From Winogradskyella pacifica (GTDB taxonomy: Bacteria; Bacteroidota; Bacteroidia; Flavobacteriales; Flavobacteriaceae): 64,000 nucleotides of DNA. Positions within the stretch are counted from its first letter, which is position 1; each line of letters opens with the position of its first letter. Shown here piece after piece: positions 36,249-44,592 of this stretch. The DNA is taken from positions 62,001-126,000 of the forward strand of contig NZ_JABFDI010000004.1 of assembly GCF_013403915.1 (NCBI RefSeq), in the 5' to 3' direction. The position numbers were made by a program, and so were the translations under genes. The notes beneath the pieces are model-generated. The model ran no database searches. It was not told the DNA's origin and worked only from the letters and a program-made list of their open reading frames with translations.

Positions 36249-38087
36249 ATGAATAAAAAAGTAATAGCATTAATAGCCCTTATGGGACTTACGTTTTCAT
36301 GTACGTCTCAATCCACAAAAACAGTAACCACTAAAAAATCAAAACAGCCCAATGTCATTGTAATTATTACAGACGATCAAGGTTATGGAGATCTTGGTGC
36401 TCATGGGAATACCTTGGTTAAAACGCCAGCTTTAGATAAATTTCATGATGAATCGGTGCGTTTAACAGATTTTCATGTGGGACCAACCTGTGCACCTTCA
36501 AGATCGGGTTTAATGACCGGAAGATACGCTAACAGAGTTGGGGTTTGGCATACGATTGGTGGTGTTTCAATTTTAAGAGCAGATGAAGTTACTATGGCAG
36601 ATGTGTTTCAAGAAAATGGGTATGAAACCGCAATGTTTGGTAAATGGCATTTGGGAGATACCTATCCTTCTAGACCACAAGATAAAGGTTTTAAATATAC
36701 CATTACACATGGTGGAGGTGGAGTTGGTCAGACACCAGATTATTGGGATAATGATTATTTTGATGATACCTATTTTAAAAATGGAGTACCAACAAAATTT
36801 GAAGGTTATTGTACCGATGTTTGGTTTGATGAGGCGATAAAATATATTGAAGACAAGAAAGATGAACCGTTCTTCGCTTATATTTCTGCGAATGCGCCAC
36901 ACCTTCCATTTAATGTGCCAGAAGCTTATTATAATAAATACAAAGACTTAGATATTCCAGAATTTCAAAAGATATTTTACGGAATGATTACCAATGTTGA
37001 TGACAACTTTGCGAAGCTTCAAAAGAAATTGGAAGATTTAAATATAGCCGATAATACCATCGTTATTTTTATGACAGATAACGGAACGGCTTCAGGTTAT
37101 AAAACAGTTGGTGGTCAATTATACGGTTTTAATGCAGGAATGAAAGGCACAAAAAACAGTGAATATGAAGGTGGACACCGTGTGCCATTTTTTATATCGT
37201 ATCCAGCAAAGAATATTGAAGGCGGAAGAGATATAACGGATTTAACAGCGCATTTAGATATTTTACCAACTTTAGCAACTTTGTGTAATTTAGAATTACC
37301 TGAAGGACAAAAGGAAATGGATGGTTCAGATATTTCTTCATTAATTTTAGGTACCGAAACTACGATTGGTAGAGATTATTTAATTACAGATTCGCAACGT
37401 GTACAAAGCCCAATAAAATGGAGAAAAAGTGCCGTGATGTCAGACAAAATGCGATTGGTTAACGGTAAAGAATTATATGATATTTCTAAAGATCCAGGTC
37501 AAGAGAATGACTTAGCAGCTCAGTTTCCTGAAAAAGTAGAACAAATGCGAGGCTATTATAACGAATGGTGGAGTTCTGTTTCTACAGAATTTAACCAGTT
37601 TCCAATTATTGTTTTAGGATCAGATCAGCAAAACCCAATTGAATTAACTTGTCATGATACCCATGTGCACGATTCTAAAATTCCATGGAATCAGAATTAT
37701 ATTAGAGAAGCACAAAAGAATCCTGTTGGAGGTGAATTTACCGTAGCATTTGAACAGTCTGGGACCTATACTATTGAATTAAGCAGATGGCCTTTTGAAT
37801 CTAATTTAGCTATTAATGCCGCTGTAGCAGGAAAAGAAGGCACCATTTCTACAGAAGCTATTGCAGAAGGTAGAACGATGAACTTTAAATCTGGTGGTGT
37901 AAAAATTGGAGCTTGGGAACAAACTAAGGCTGTAGAAAAAGAGGCTAAAGTGATAAGCTTTACAGGTAATTTTACGGAAGGAGAAACCGATATGAGTGCT
38001 TGGTTTACAACAGACAAAGGTGAAGACTGGGGCGCATTTTATATTAAAGTAACTAGAGTATCAAAAGAATTCTCTATGATAGATTAA
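36249..38087 (+). CDS. S1-family sulfatase lipoprotein with C-terminal beta domain
   Basis: 612 residues; lipobox at C18 (GLTFSC). Metal ligands D42-D43 lie in ITDDQG and the active site is C81-A-P-S-R85 (HVGPTCAPSRSGLMTG). MFGKWHLGD, FMTDNGTAS and YEGGHRVPFFI follow. Residues about 450-612 form an additional beta-sandwich-like region (VLGSDQQNPIELTCHD, GTYTIELSRWPFESN) frequently appended to this type of sulfatase, possibly contacting the sugar chain. It is closest in motif style to the sulfatase at 18670 of unit 2. It is the last gene of unit 3; a perfect terminator follows 55 bases after the stop. Confidence 0.92.
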   Translation: MNKKVIALIALMGLTFSCTSQSTKTVTTKKSKQPNVIVIITDDQGYGDLGAHGNTLVKTPALDKFHDESVRLTDFHVGPTCAPSRSGLMTGRYANRVGVWHTIGGVSILRADEVTMADVFQENGYETAMFGKWHLGDTYPSRPQDKGFKYTITHGGGGVGQTPDYWDNDYFDDTYFKNGVPTKFEGYCTDVWFDEAIKYIEDKKDEPFFAYISANAPHLPFNVPEAYYNKYKDLDIPEFQKIFYGMITNVDDNFAKLQKKLEDLNIADNTIVIFMTDNGTASGYKTVGGQLYGFNAGMKGTKNSEYEGGHRVPFFISYPAKNIEGGRDITDLTAHLDILPTLATLCNLELPEGQKEMDGSDISSLILGTETTIGRDYLITDSQRVQSPIKWRKSAVMSDKMRLVNGKELYDISKDPGQENDLAAQFPEKVEQMRGYYNEWWSSVSTEFNQFPIIVLGSDQQNPIELTCHDTHVHDSKIPWNQNYIREAQKNPVGGEFTVAFEQSGTYTIELSRWPFESNLAINAAVAGKEGTISTEAIAEGRTMNFKSGGVKIGAWEQTKAVEKEAKVISFTGNFTEGETDMSAWFTTDKGEDWGAFYIKVTRVSKEFSMID

Positions 38088-38141
38088 TCTTTCAATAGAT
38101 TGCGCTTCACAGAATAAGCGTTGGAATTCATTTTATAGAAT

Positions 38142-38173
38142 AAAAAAAGGGAAAGCTAACTTTCCCTTTTTTT
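38142..38173. terminator. Bidirectional rho-independent terminator
   Basis: Perfect 14-bp stem AAAAAAAGGGAAAG/CTTTCCCTTTTTTT with a CTAA loop. It lies between the converging sulfatase (ends 38087) and formylglycine-generating enzyme gene (ends 38198). A-runs and T-runs on the two sides allow it to work in both directions. Confidence 0.88.
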
Positions 38174-38197
38174 AGTGCTATATGTGAACGGTATGTA

Positions 38198-39313
38198 TTA
38201 TTCTTTAGAAGTTAACATATCTGGTGTTGCTACTGTTCTAAAGCCCATATGATCGGACCCAGAATCTACAGAAACACCCATTTTAGCCGATATTCTAAAA
38301 CTAGCACAGTAAGAGGCATGGCACAAAAAAGACCCACCTTTCATCACGTGTTCTACTTGGTACGGATTATTAGGATTAAAATGTGTAGCTGCTCCTTTAG
38401 GATTTACAATCGGCTTAGACGTGTCTAATTCACTGTAATATTTTACACTAAAGAAATCACTAGTAATTTCCCATACATTTCCAGCCATGTCGAATAACCC
38501 AATACTATTTGAAGGATATGATTTTACAGGAGAAATAAATTCAAACCCGTCTTCAGAATCATTACTCGTAGGAAATACACCTTGCCAAGTATTAGCATTC
38601 GCATCTAATTTTGCAGCATCATTTCCCCAAGTAAATATCGTGTTTGTGTTTTTTCCTTGCGCAGCAGATTCCCATTCTGCTTCGGTTGGTAGACGTCTAT
38701 TTGCCCATTCGCAATAGGCTAAAGCATCTTGGTAAGCCACATGTACTACCGGGTAATCATCTTTACCTTCAATAGTAGTTTCCGGACCATCAGGATGTTT
38801 CCAATCAGCTCCAGTTTTCCAAGTCCACCATTGACCGTAGTTCTCCATATTTACAACAGCATTCACATCTTTGTTAAAAATTAAACTTCCGGGCTGTAAA
38901 ATAGAATCATGAGGTTTTGGTGTGTTTGGAGGTAATTCTTTTTTCATCTCATCCCAGTCAATCTCGCGTTCTGCTATAGTTATATAGTTTGTAGCTTCCA
39001 CAAAGGCCTTAAACTGCTTATTAGTAACTTCTGTGATATCCATAAAAAAACCATCAACAGTAACCCAATGTGCAGGCTTTTCTCTTGGCATGGCATAATT
39101 GTCGGTGTCTTTAGCCCCTTGTAGAAAGGTTTTCTTCTCTACCCAAACCATACCTTCAGGTGTGCCGACTTTTGAAGTTGGTTCCGCTTTAGTTTCAGCT
39201 TTGGGTTCTGGTGATTTTTTGTCTTCTACGTTTTTACAGCTATAAACTGTTGAGCCAAGTAATAAAATAAGTGAAAAATAAGTGAACTGTTTTGCTATGT
39301 TTTGATAATACAT
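38198..39313 (-). CDS. Exported formylglycine-generating enzyme (sulfatase maturase), lipoprotein
   Basis: 371 residues with a lipobox (STVYSC, C26) and a linker rich in Lys/Glu/Pro. It has a full SUMF1/FGE-sulfatase domain (about residues 50-365): GMVWVEKKTFLQGAKD, WVTVDGFFMDITEVTN, RRLPTEAEWESAAQGK and GNVWEITSDF. The end carries the diagnostic GGSFLCHASYC segment with C331 and C336, at the same spacing as the catalytic cysteine pair of human FGE, so it should be a true copper-dependent oxidase. It would convert the cysteine of CxPxR sites in the ten sulfatases to formylglycine. Being exported, it would act on sulfatases after secretion, whereas anaerobic-type maturases are cytoplasmic radical-SAM enzymes. 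It converges on unit 3. Confidence 0.88.
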   Translation of the reverse strand: MYYQNIAKQFTYFSLILLLGSTVYSCKNVEDKKSPEPKAETKAEPTSKVGTPEGMVWVEKKTFLQGAKDTDNYAMPREKPAHWVTVDGFFMDITEVTNKQFKAFVEATNYITIAEREIDWDEMKKELPPNTPKPHDSILQPGSLIFNKDVNAVVNMENYGQWWTWKTGADWKHPDGPETTIEGKDDYPVVHVAYQDALAYCEWANRRLPTEAEWESAAQGKNTNTIFTWGNDAAKLDANANTWQGVFPTSNDSEDGFEFISPVKSYPSNSIGLFDMAGNVWEITSDFFSVKYYSELDTSKPIVNPKGAATHFNPNNPYQVEHVMKGGSFLCHASYCASFRISAKMGVSVDSGSDHMGFRTVATPDMLTSKE

Positions 39314-39472
39314 ATGTTTTTTGTTTTAAAGATAATTATTCAGAATGGTGTTTTTATGGTATTAACGTAATAATTGAGTCGTTGTTGAATAAATCAATTA
39401 ATATTTCATTTGTAAATAAACTAATTTTGAGTCATACTATTGCAAGTGTTTTTTGTTAATTTTTACGATTAA

Positions 39473-39509
39473 AAAAACCGCAATATTTAAAAAAAATATC
39501 ACGGTTTTT
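39473..39509 (-). terminator. Probable terminator of the T9SS surface-protein gene
   Basis: Arms AAAAACCG...AATATTT and AAATAT...CGGTTTTT pair over 14 bases with a two-base internal mismatch (CA against CA) and an A-rich loop. On the minus strand the hairpin is followed by a run of seven U, 63 bases after the stop codon of the gene at 39572. Confidence 0.65.
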
Positions 39510-39571
39510 CTGCTATTAATCAATTTAGGGTAATGTCTATATTTAAAAAATTAAGACATCAATTATACATT

Positions 39572-42229
39572 TTATTTTATGATAATCTTTTGAGTTCTAT
39601 TTTGTGTATTACTTTTTAATTCAACAATATAAATTCCTGCTTTTAAAGCATTCACATTTATAGTATTTGTTGTGTTAGACGTATTTAATGCGTTTTGTAC
39701 TATCAATCGTCCTTGTACATCGTAAATAGCAGCTGTCGTATCTGAGTTTAATTGCCCTTTAACTACGACTGTTTTTGTGGCTTGTTCTGAATAGATATTT
39801 AAACCATTTAACAAGTTGTCTTCTGTAGATAATGTTGAAGAAGAAAAATGCACATAGAAACGACCTGTTCCATTTAATGTACTAGCTGGTGTAAATACAT
39901 AATCACCAGTATTTAGTATAGTCCATGTATTGGTAACATTATCTTCAAGATATACATTAATATTAGAAGGTAAAGAAACCGTTTCCGTATCTAAGCCAAT
40001 AGTTAATTGTATACCTGCTTCTCCTTTAATACCAAGTGGAACAACTACATCGTTAAAATCGTTGTATGGTAAAGCTTGAATAGCCATATCAATTCCTGTA
40101 TTGTTTTCTACAAGATTTGTGAAGATGCCATTAGATGCACCAAGATAAGCACCTGCATCGTAACCTGGGTCTAAACCACGAGTTTGGTTGTCTACAAAAT
40201 AGATGTCGGTAGAATAGGTGTCAGAAGAATTACTTAAATGCAATTTTGCTAAAGCGATGTTTAGATTATTAGCTGAGCGTCCTACTATAAAATCATCAGA
40301 AGAACCAATAGTTCTCATAGCCGGTGTGAACGTTACAGTACCTGTTGTTGATGCTATAGTTTTCACAAAGAAACCTTGACCAGGTGTAATTTTACCATCA
40401 GGAGGAAGGTTAAGTAGATTGTATGCTTCCCATTTATCTCCACTAGCTGCACCATTATAACCATATAGGGCTTGAAAAGCACCAGTGTCAAATTGCATTT
40501 TATTAAGATTAAAAAATGTAGTGAAATCTAAATATGAAGGATAAGGATTTCCTATTAAGTTCCATGCACCATACGTAGGGTCAGCACCATGTGTTATATC
40601 AATAGTAATATCTGCTATTGGAGAGGCTGGTTCTCCTTTAAATTCAATAGTACTTCCAGAAGTCGTTGCTGCCCTATAACCTTTTCCAAGAACTATATTG
40701 TCACTACCATTACTTACAGTATCCCAGTTTTCATATAAACCACTTTCATTATTAAATGGACCAAACGCTCTTTGTGTTGGAACAGCAGGATTTGCAAGAA
40801 GGCCTGCTTCAATATCTGAAAAAACTTCAGGTGTAGGAGAAGCTATTAAGTCGTTTCCTGGAGTTGCGTTAATAAACCTACTATAACCAATGTTCTGACT
40901 TACATTTCCATTTAGAATTAAACTACCAAAACTAGTGGATGTAGACTCTGCGTAGAGATTATGTCTTGTAATAGCATCTCCGTTTATAGTAATAGAGTGA
41001 CCTGGTTTAACTGTTACGGATTCTGCTACATTATCTTCGTTAATAATTGTAAAATTGTTTACGGTAACATCTGAATTTATATTTAATTTACCATAAATCA
41101 CGACACTATCAGTAGGTCCAGGAACATTTCCTTCTATCCAAGAACTGCCGTCTTCCCAATTAATATCCTGACCTGTCGTTGAAATGTAAATTAGTTTATT
41201 TATATAACCAGATGCATCTTGATAGATACTGCCATCTGCAGGTTCTACCCCATCAATAAGCCAAGTGTTTAATAGGGTTTGAGAAATACTTGATGGAGTA
41301 TTTGTATCACCTATTCTAAGAACACCAGATGTGTAATTTTGTAAGTCTACTACGCCCTCCGGAGACGAAGTAGTATATGAAGAAAATTGCACAAGCGTCA
41401 CACCATCAGCAAAGACTAAGTCTAAAGCATCATCATTTACTTGTAAGGTTCCCATGTTGCTTTGACTTTGGTTAAATGTAATGGTAACAGTACCATTCGC
41501 TTGAGAATCTCTATTAATACTACCTTCAAATTTATCTGCTACGTTAAAGGTAACAGAAGCAGTACCTTCTAATTCTATTTCGTTTGTGCTACTAATTAGA
41601 CTAGTACTATTAAAAACAATTGCATTATTTCTAGTTTTAAATCCTGCTGTAAGGTTTGATAAATCTGAAGTAGCACCAAAAGTTACTCCTCCATTATCAA
41701 TACCATTTGTATTTACAATATTAATAAGTTGTTCTGCCTCTAACAATCCATTAATTTCGAAAGCATTTGAAGAGTCATTTAGAAAAACTAGAGGAGCACT
41801 TGTTGAGCTAATCGTATTGTTAACTGCAAAAACAGTTTTAGAGCCAGGAGCATTATGAAGTCTTCCAGAACTCATAGCTATATCACAATCAATAGTAACA
41901 GTGCCACTGCCACTTGTATTATATAATACATCATTAGCATTTGGTGTAGTAAGGGTTAAAGTAGAATTTGAAGCACTACTAATTGTTATAGCAGTATTTA
42001 TTATCAAATTTCCAACAGTTGTATCGGTATCAACATCTACACTAGCTTCTAGGGTTGCAGTACCAGTTGCATCAGCTATTATACCACCTGTCCAGTTAGC
42101 TGCTGTAGACCATAAGCTATCTCCAGCTCCAGCATTATTGGTAAAAGTTCCATCAACTTGTGCGTTTAGTTGAAAGTTGCTTAAGCTGATTACAGCTAAA
42201 AGCATAATAAATTGTAGTTGTTTGTTCAT
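39572..42229 (-). CDS. Large secreted surface protein with type IX secretion C-terminal tail
   Basis: Start set at the ATG at 42229 (MNKQLQFIMLLAVISLSNF, signal peptide ending LNAQ); a longer in-frame ATG at 42259 would put ten hydrophilic residues ahead of it. 885 residues. After the signal the protein is rich in N, T, S, G and V with GNLIINTAITISSASNSTL- and VNNFTIINEDN-type repeats, suggesting a beta-helix or stacked beta fold, then a region with FNNESGLYENWDTVSNG and IGNPYPSYLDF. The last 80 residues (LNIYSEQATKTVVV, IYDVQGRLIV, LKAGIYIVELKS, KIIIK) are a type A T9SS sorting domain. No enzyme motif is seen; adhesion or polysaccharide binding are possible. Next to, but divided by a terminator from, the sulfatase maturase. 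Confidence 0.82.
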   Translation of the reverse strand: MNKQLQFIMLLAVISLSNFQLNAQVDGTFTNNAGAGDSLWSTAANWTGGIIADATGTATLEASVDVDTDTTVGNLIINTAITISSASNSTLTLTTPNANDVLYNTSGSGTVTIDCDIAMSSGRLHNAPGSKTVFAVNNTISSTSAPLVFLNDSSNAFEINGLLEAEQLINIVNTNGIDNGGVTFGATSDLSNLTAGFKTRNNAIVFNSTSLISSTNEIELEGTASVTFNVADKFEGSINRDSQANGTVTITFNQSQSNMGTLQVNDDALDLVFADGVTLVQFSSYTTSSPEGVVDLQNYTSGVLRIGDTNTPSSISQTLLNTWLIDGVEPADGSIYQDASGYINKLIYISTTGQDINWEDGSSWIEGNVPGPTDSVVIYGKLNINSDVTVNNFTIINEDNVAESVTVKPGHSITINGDAITRHNLYAESTSTSFGSLILNGNVSQNIGYSRFINATPGNDLIASPTPEVFSDIEAGLLANPAVPTQRAFGPFNNESGLYENWDTVSNGSDNIVLGKGYRAATTSGSTIEFKGEPASPIADITIDITHGADPTYGAWNLIGNPYPSYLDFTTFFNLNKMQFDTGAFQALYGYNGAASGDKWEAYNLLNLPPDGKITPGQGFFVKTIASTTGTVTFTPAMRTIGSSDDFIVGRSANNLNIALAKLHLSNSSDTYSTDIYFVDNQTRGLDPGYDAGAYLGASNGIFTNLVENNTGIDMAIQALPYNDFNDVVVPLGIKGEAGIQLTIGLDTETVSLPSNINVYLEDNVTNTWTILNTGDYVFTPASTLNGTGRFYVHFSSSTLSTEDNLLNGLNIYSEQATKTVVVKGQLNSDTTAAIYDVQGRLIVQNALNTSNTTNTINVNALKAGIYIVELKSNTQNRTQKIIIK

Positions 42230-42671
42230 AGGTTTAGGGGCTTTATAATTATTTGTCAAAAATAAGTGAATATCCCGACTTAGCTTTGCTTAATTCACCC
42301 AAATTTATACTCATTTCTTGTTGCTATCGTGTAATAGAGAGGTAGATATGCCTTGTGTGCTGTAGGAATTTTAATAGCTGCTGTTTCTATAGTGTTGTTT
42401 TGTAGGACGGTATAATTTTTAAAATAGAAGCTAATTTTAATAGTTATGAAGTCAGTACCACATTAATTATTTGTCTTTGGAGTTGTAGGAGTATTTAAAT
42501 TAATTGTATTGATGGTATAAGTCTTAAATAATATGTGTTAGTAACGAAGCTTTTAATTCTTTTTTTTTTTAAAGGGATTGAGCAATAAAAACTATGAAAT
42601 CAGCTAAGGGGTTATGATGAATTTAGATAAATTGAAATTCACATTTTTGTTAAATTTAAAAATCTAAAAAC
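42230..42671. other. Divergent intergenic region (442 bp)
   Basis: Separates the leftward surface-protein gene from the rightward VOC gene. It contains the -7-like box at 42300-42307, a run of eleven T (42560-42570) and a 7/8 -7 match CATTTTTG at 42642-42649 close to the VOC start. I see no ORF, structured RNA or repeat that I could support. Confidence 0.5.
42300..42307 (-). promoter_or_regulatory. Candidate -7 box for the T9SS surface-protein gene
   Basis: Read on the minus strand the octamer is TAAATTTG, a full match to TAnnTTTG, 71 bases ahead of the ATG at 42229. No clear -33 element at normal spacing was found. Confidence 0.35.
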
Positions 42672-43070
42672 ATGAAAGTACAAGCATATTTATCGTTTAA
42701 AGGAAATTGCCAAGAAGCATTAAAATTTTATAGTGAATTATTTGATGCTGATATTATTAACCGTCAAACTTATGAAGACAAAAAAATAGATGTTCCATCT
42801 TCTTACAGAGATAAACTACAGCATGCTGAGTTAAAAGGGAAGAATGTTTATTTTATGGCTTATGATGCCTCTCCCGACACACCGCTCAATAGCGGAAATC
42901 AATGCCAAATGAGTATTGAAGCATCTGATAATGCTGAAGGAAAACGGCTTTTTGACGCCTTATCCAAAGGAGGACAAGTACATCATAATTACCGCGAAAG
43001 GGAATGGGGTTATTTTGGCCGCTGTACAGATAAATTCGGAATTGGTTGGATGGTAAATCATAATCAATAA
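42672..43070 (+). CDS. VOC-superfamily (PhnB/glyoxalase-like) protein
   Basis: 132 residues, cytoplasmic. The opening KVQAYLSFKGNCQEALKFY and the later YFMAYDASP, CQMSIEA and FGRCTDKFGIGWMVNH are typical of the PhnB/'3-demethylubiquinone-9 3-methyltransferase' branch of the vicinal-oxygen-chelate fold, built from paired beta-alpha-beta-beta-beta units. Members often have unknown substrates, and the family name does not imply methyltransferase activity. It is a single-gene unit ending in a perfect terminator shared with murF. No link with the polysaccharide locus is apparent. Confidence 0.8.
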   Translation: MKVQAYLSFKGNCQEALKFYSELFDADIINRQTYEDKKIDVPSSYRDKLQHAELKGKNVYFMAYDASPDTPLNSGNQCQMSIEASDNAEGKRLFDALSKGGQVHHNYREREWGYFGRCTDKFGIGWMVNHNQ

Positions 43071-43095
43071 GAATTTTTGATGAAGCAGAATTAAC

Positions 43096-43133
43096 AAATA
43101 ACCCTTTTGAAATCGTTTTCAAAAGGGTTATTT
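43096..43133. terminator. Bidirectional rho-independent terminator between VOC gene and murF
   Basis: Perfect 17-bp stem AAATAACCCTTTTGAAA/TTTCAAAAGGGTTATTT with a TCGT loop, placed between the converging stops at 43070 and 43167. Confidence 0.85.
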
Positions 43134-43166
43134 AGTGAGGTATGGTTTTGTATTCAACACCTAACG

Positions 43167-44447
43167 TTATAAGTATTCTAAAATCCGTTCTAAAGCCATC
43201 CCACGAGAGCCTTTAATTAATACCGTAGTGTTATTAAGGTTAAGGTCTTTTAAAGTCGGTTTTAAGTCTTCAAAGCTAGGAAACCTAACTGTTGCGCCTT
43301 TAGTTTTAGTTTTGTAAAAGTTTTTGCCTATTAGGACGGTATTAGTTTTAAAATTATCCTCTATAAAATTGACTATAGACTGATGTTCTTTATCAGCGTC
43401 TGCACCTAATTCAAACATATCTCCAAGAAAGAGATACTTCTTGTCTGCATCTAATTGCTTTAGGTTTTTAAGAGCAGCTAACATACTTGTAGGGTTAGCG
43501 TTGTACGCATCTAAAATGATTTTGGTAGTTCCTTTTTTAATAATTTCAGAGCGGTTATTGTCGGGTTGATAACCTTCAATAGCTTTTTTTATGTTTTCTG
43601 TAGTAACATTAAAATGCTTACCAATGGTAACAGCTACTGCTATATTTCCGTAATTGTAATCGCCTATAAGTTGACTTTCAATTTTAGAGCCATCATGTAA
43701 TAAGGTTACGTTGGGGTTGGCACTTTCAAAAGTAAGTGTACAGTCATTTTCTAAGCTATTACCAAAAGTGATAATCTTAGAGTAATCTCCGATTTGTTTT
43801 ACCTGTTTCTCATCGTCCTCATTAATAAATGCTGTTTTCTGATTCAGTTTTATATAATCATACAATTCTGATTTTGCTTTAATAACTCCTTCAATACTGC
43901 CAAATCCTTCAAGATGCGCTTTACCGAAGTTAGTAATTAAACCGTAATCGGGTAGGGCTATCCCACATAAAAAAGCGATTTCTTTTTGATGATTGGCTCC
44001 CATTTCAACAATTCCGAAATCCATGTCTTCAGAAAAACGTAATAAGGTTAGTGGTACACCGATATGGTTATTTAAGTTTCCAATGGTAGCTTTTACATTG
44101 TATGTTGTGTTGAGTACGGTATAAATAAGCTCTTTAGTGGTTGTTTTACCATTACTGCCTGTTAATGCTATGATAGGAATATTAATGACTTCTCTATGAT
44201 GTCTAGCAAGCTCTTGTAGGGTAGTCAATACGTCGTCTACCAATATACAGTTGTCACTTTTTAAGGCATCAACATCATCTACAATACAGTACTTGGCACC
44301 ACCAGCAAATGCTTGGTCGACAAATTTATTACCATCAAAATTATCACCTTTCAAAGCAAAATATAGGCAGTCTTGTTGAAGTTTTCTGGTATCTGTTGAG
44401 ATGGTAGAGCAGGTCTTAAACTTTTGATATATAATATCGATTTCCAT
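43167..44447 (-). CDS. murF: UDP-N-acetylmuramoyl-tripeptide--D-alanyl-D-alanine ligase
   Basis: 426 residues, cytoplasmic. Adds D-Ala-D-Ala to the UDP-MurNAc-tripeptide in the last cytoplasmic step of peptidoglycan precursor synthesis, using ATP. The Mur-ligase P-loop is GSNGKTTTKE with K101. The N-terminal UDP-binding domain has STDTRKL and FALKGDNFDGN. NLNNHIGVPLTLLR, VEMGANHQKEI, DAYNANPTSM and FLGDMFELG are standard MurF landmarks in order. Length is normal for Flavobacteriia. Located downstream of gldJ in the same direction, with a terminator between them. Confidence 0.95.
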   Translation of the reverse strand: MEIDIIYQKFKTCSTISTDTRKLQQDCLYFALKGDNFDGNKFVDQAFAGGAKYCIVDDVDALKSDNCILVDDVLTTLQELARHHREVINIPIIALTGSNGKTTTKELIYTVLNTTYNVKATIGNLNNHIGVPLTLLRFSEDMDFGIVEMGANHQKEIAFLCGIALPDYGLITNFGKAHLEGFGSIEGVIKAKSELYDYIKLNQKTAFINEDDEKQVKQIGDYSKIITFGNSLENDCTLTFESANPNVTLLHDGSKIESQLIGDYNYGNIAVAVTIGKHFNVTTENIKKAIEGYQPDNNRSEIIKKGTTKIILDAYNANPTSMLAALKNLKQLDADKKYLFLGDMFELGADADKEHQSIVNFIEDNFKTNTVLIGKNFYKTKTKGATVRFPSFEDLKPTLKDLNLNNTTVLIKGSRGMALERILEYL

Positions 44448-44540
44448 AAGTTATTATTCTTAAGCTTTTACGTGTGTTTATAGCGATTACGTATAAGAAT
44501 GCTTGTTATTTAAACACGTTTCTTTAATAGGTTTAAAAAT

Positions 44541-44572
44541 AAAAAGTCCTGATATATTTATCAGGACTTTTT
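44541..44572 (-). terminator. Rho-independent terminator downstream of gldJ
   Basis: Perfect 14-bp stem AAAAAGTCCTGATA/TATCAGGACTTTTT with a TATT loop. It lies 21 bases after the gldJ stop and before murF, so murF probably has its own promoter in the remaining 93 bases. Confidence 0.85.
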
Positions 44573-44592
44573 AAAAAAATATTTAAAGCTTC

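Noticed and set aside
804..39313. Carrageenan, agar or ulvan as the target polysaccharide
   Set aside because: No GH16, GH82, GH150, PL24/25/28 or GH105-like enzymes were recognised, while three GH29 and two GH141-like enzymes point to a fucose-rich glycan. Not fully excluded, because the propeller and barrel proteins are unassigned.
42560..42570. Run of eleven T as a phase-variation tract
   Set aside because: It lies about 100 bases from the nearest start in an intergenic region, not in a reading frame or between promoter boxes; AT-rich background makes it unremarkable.
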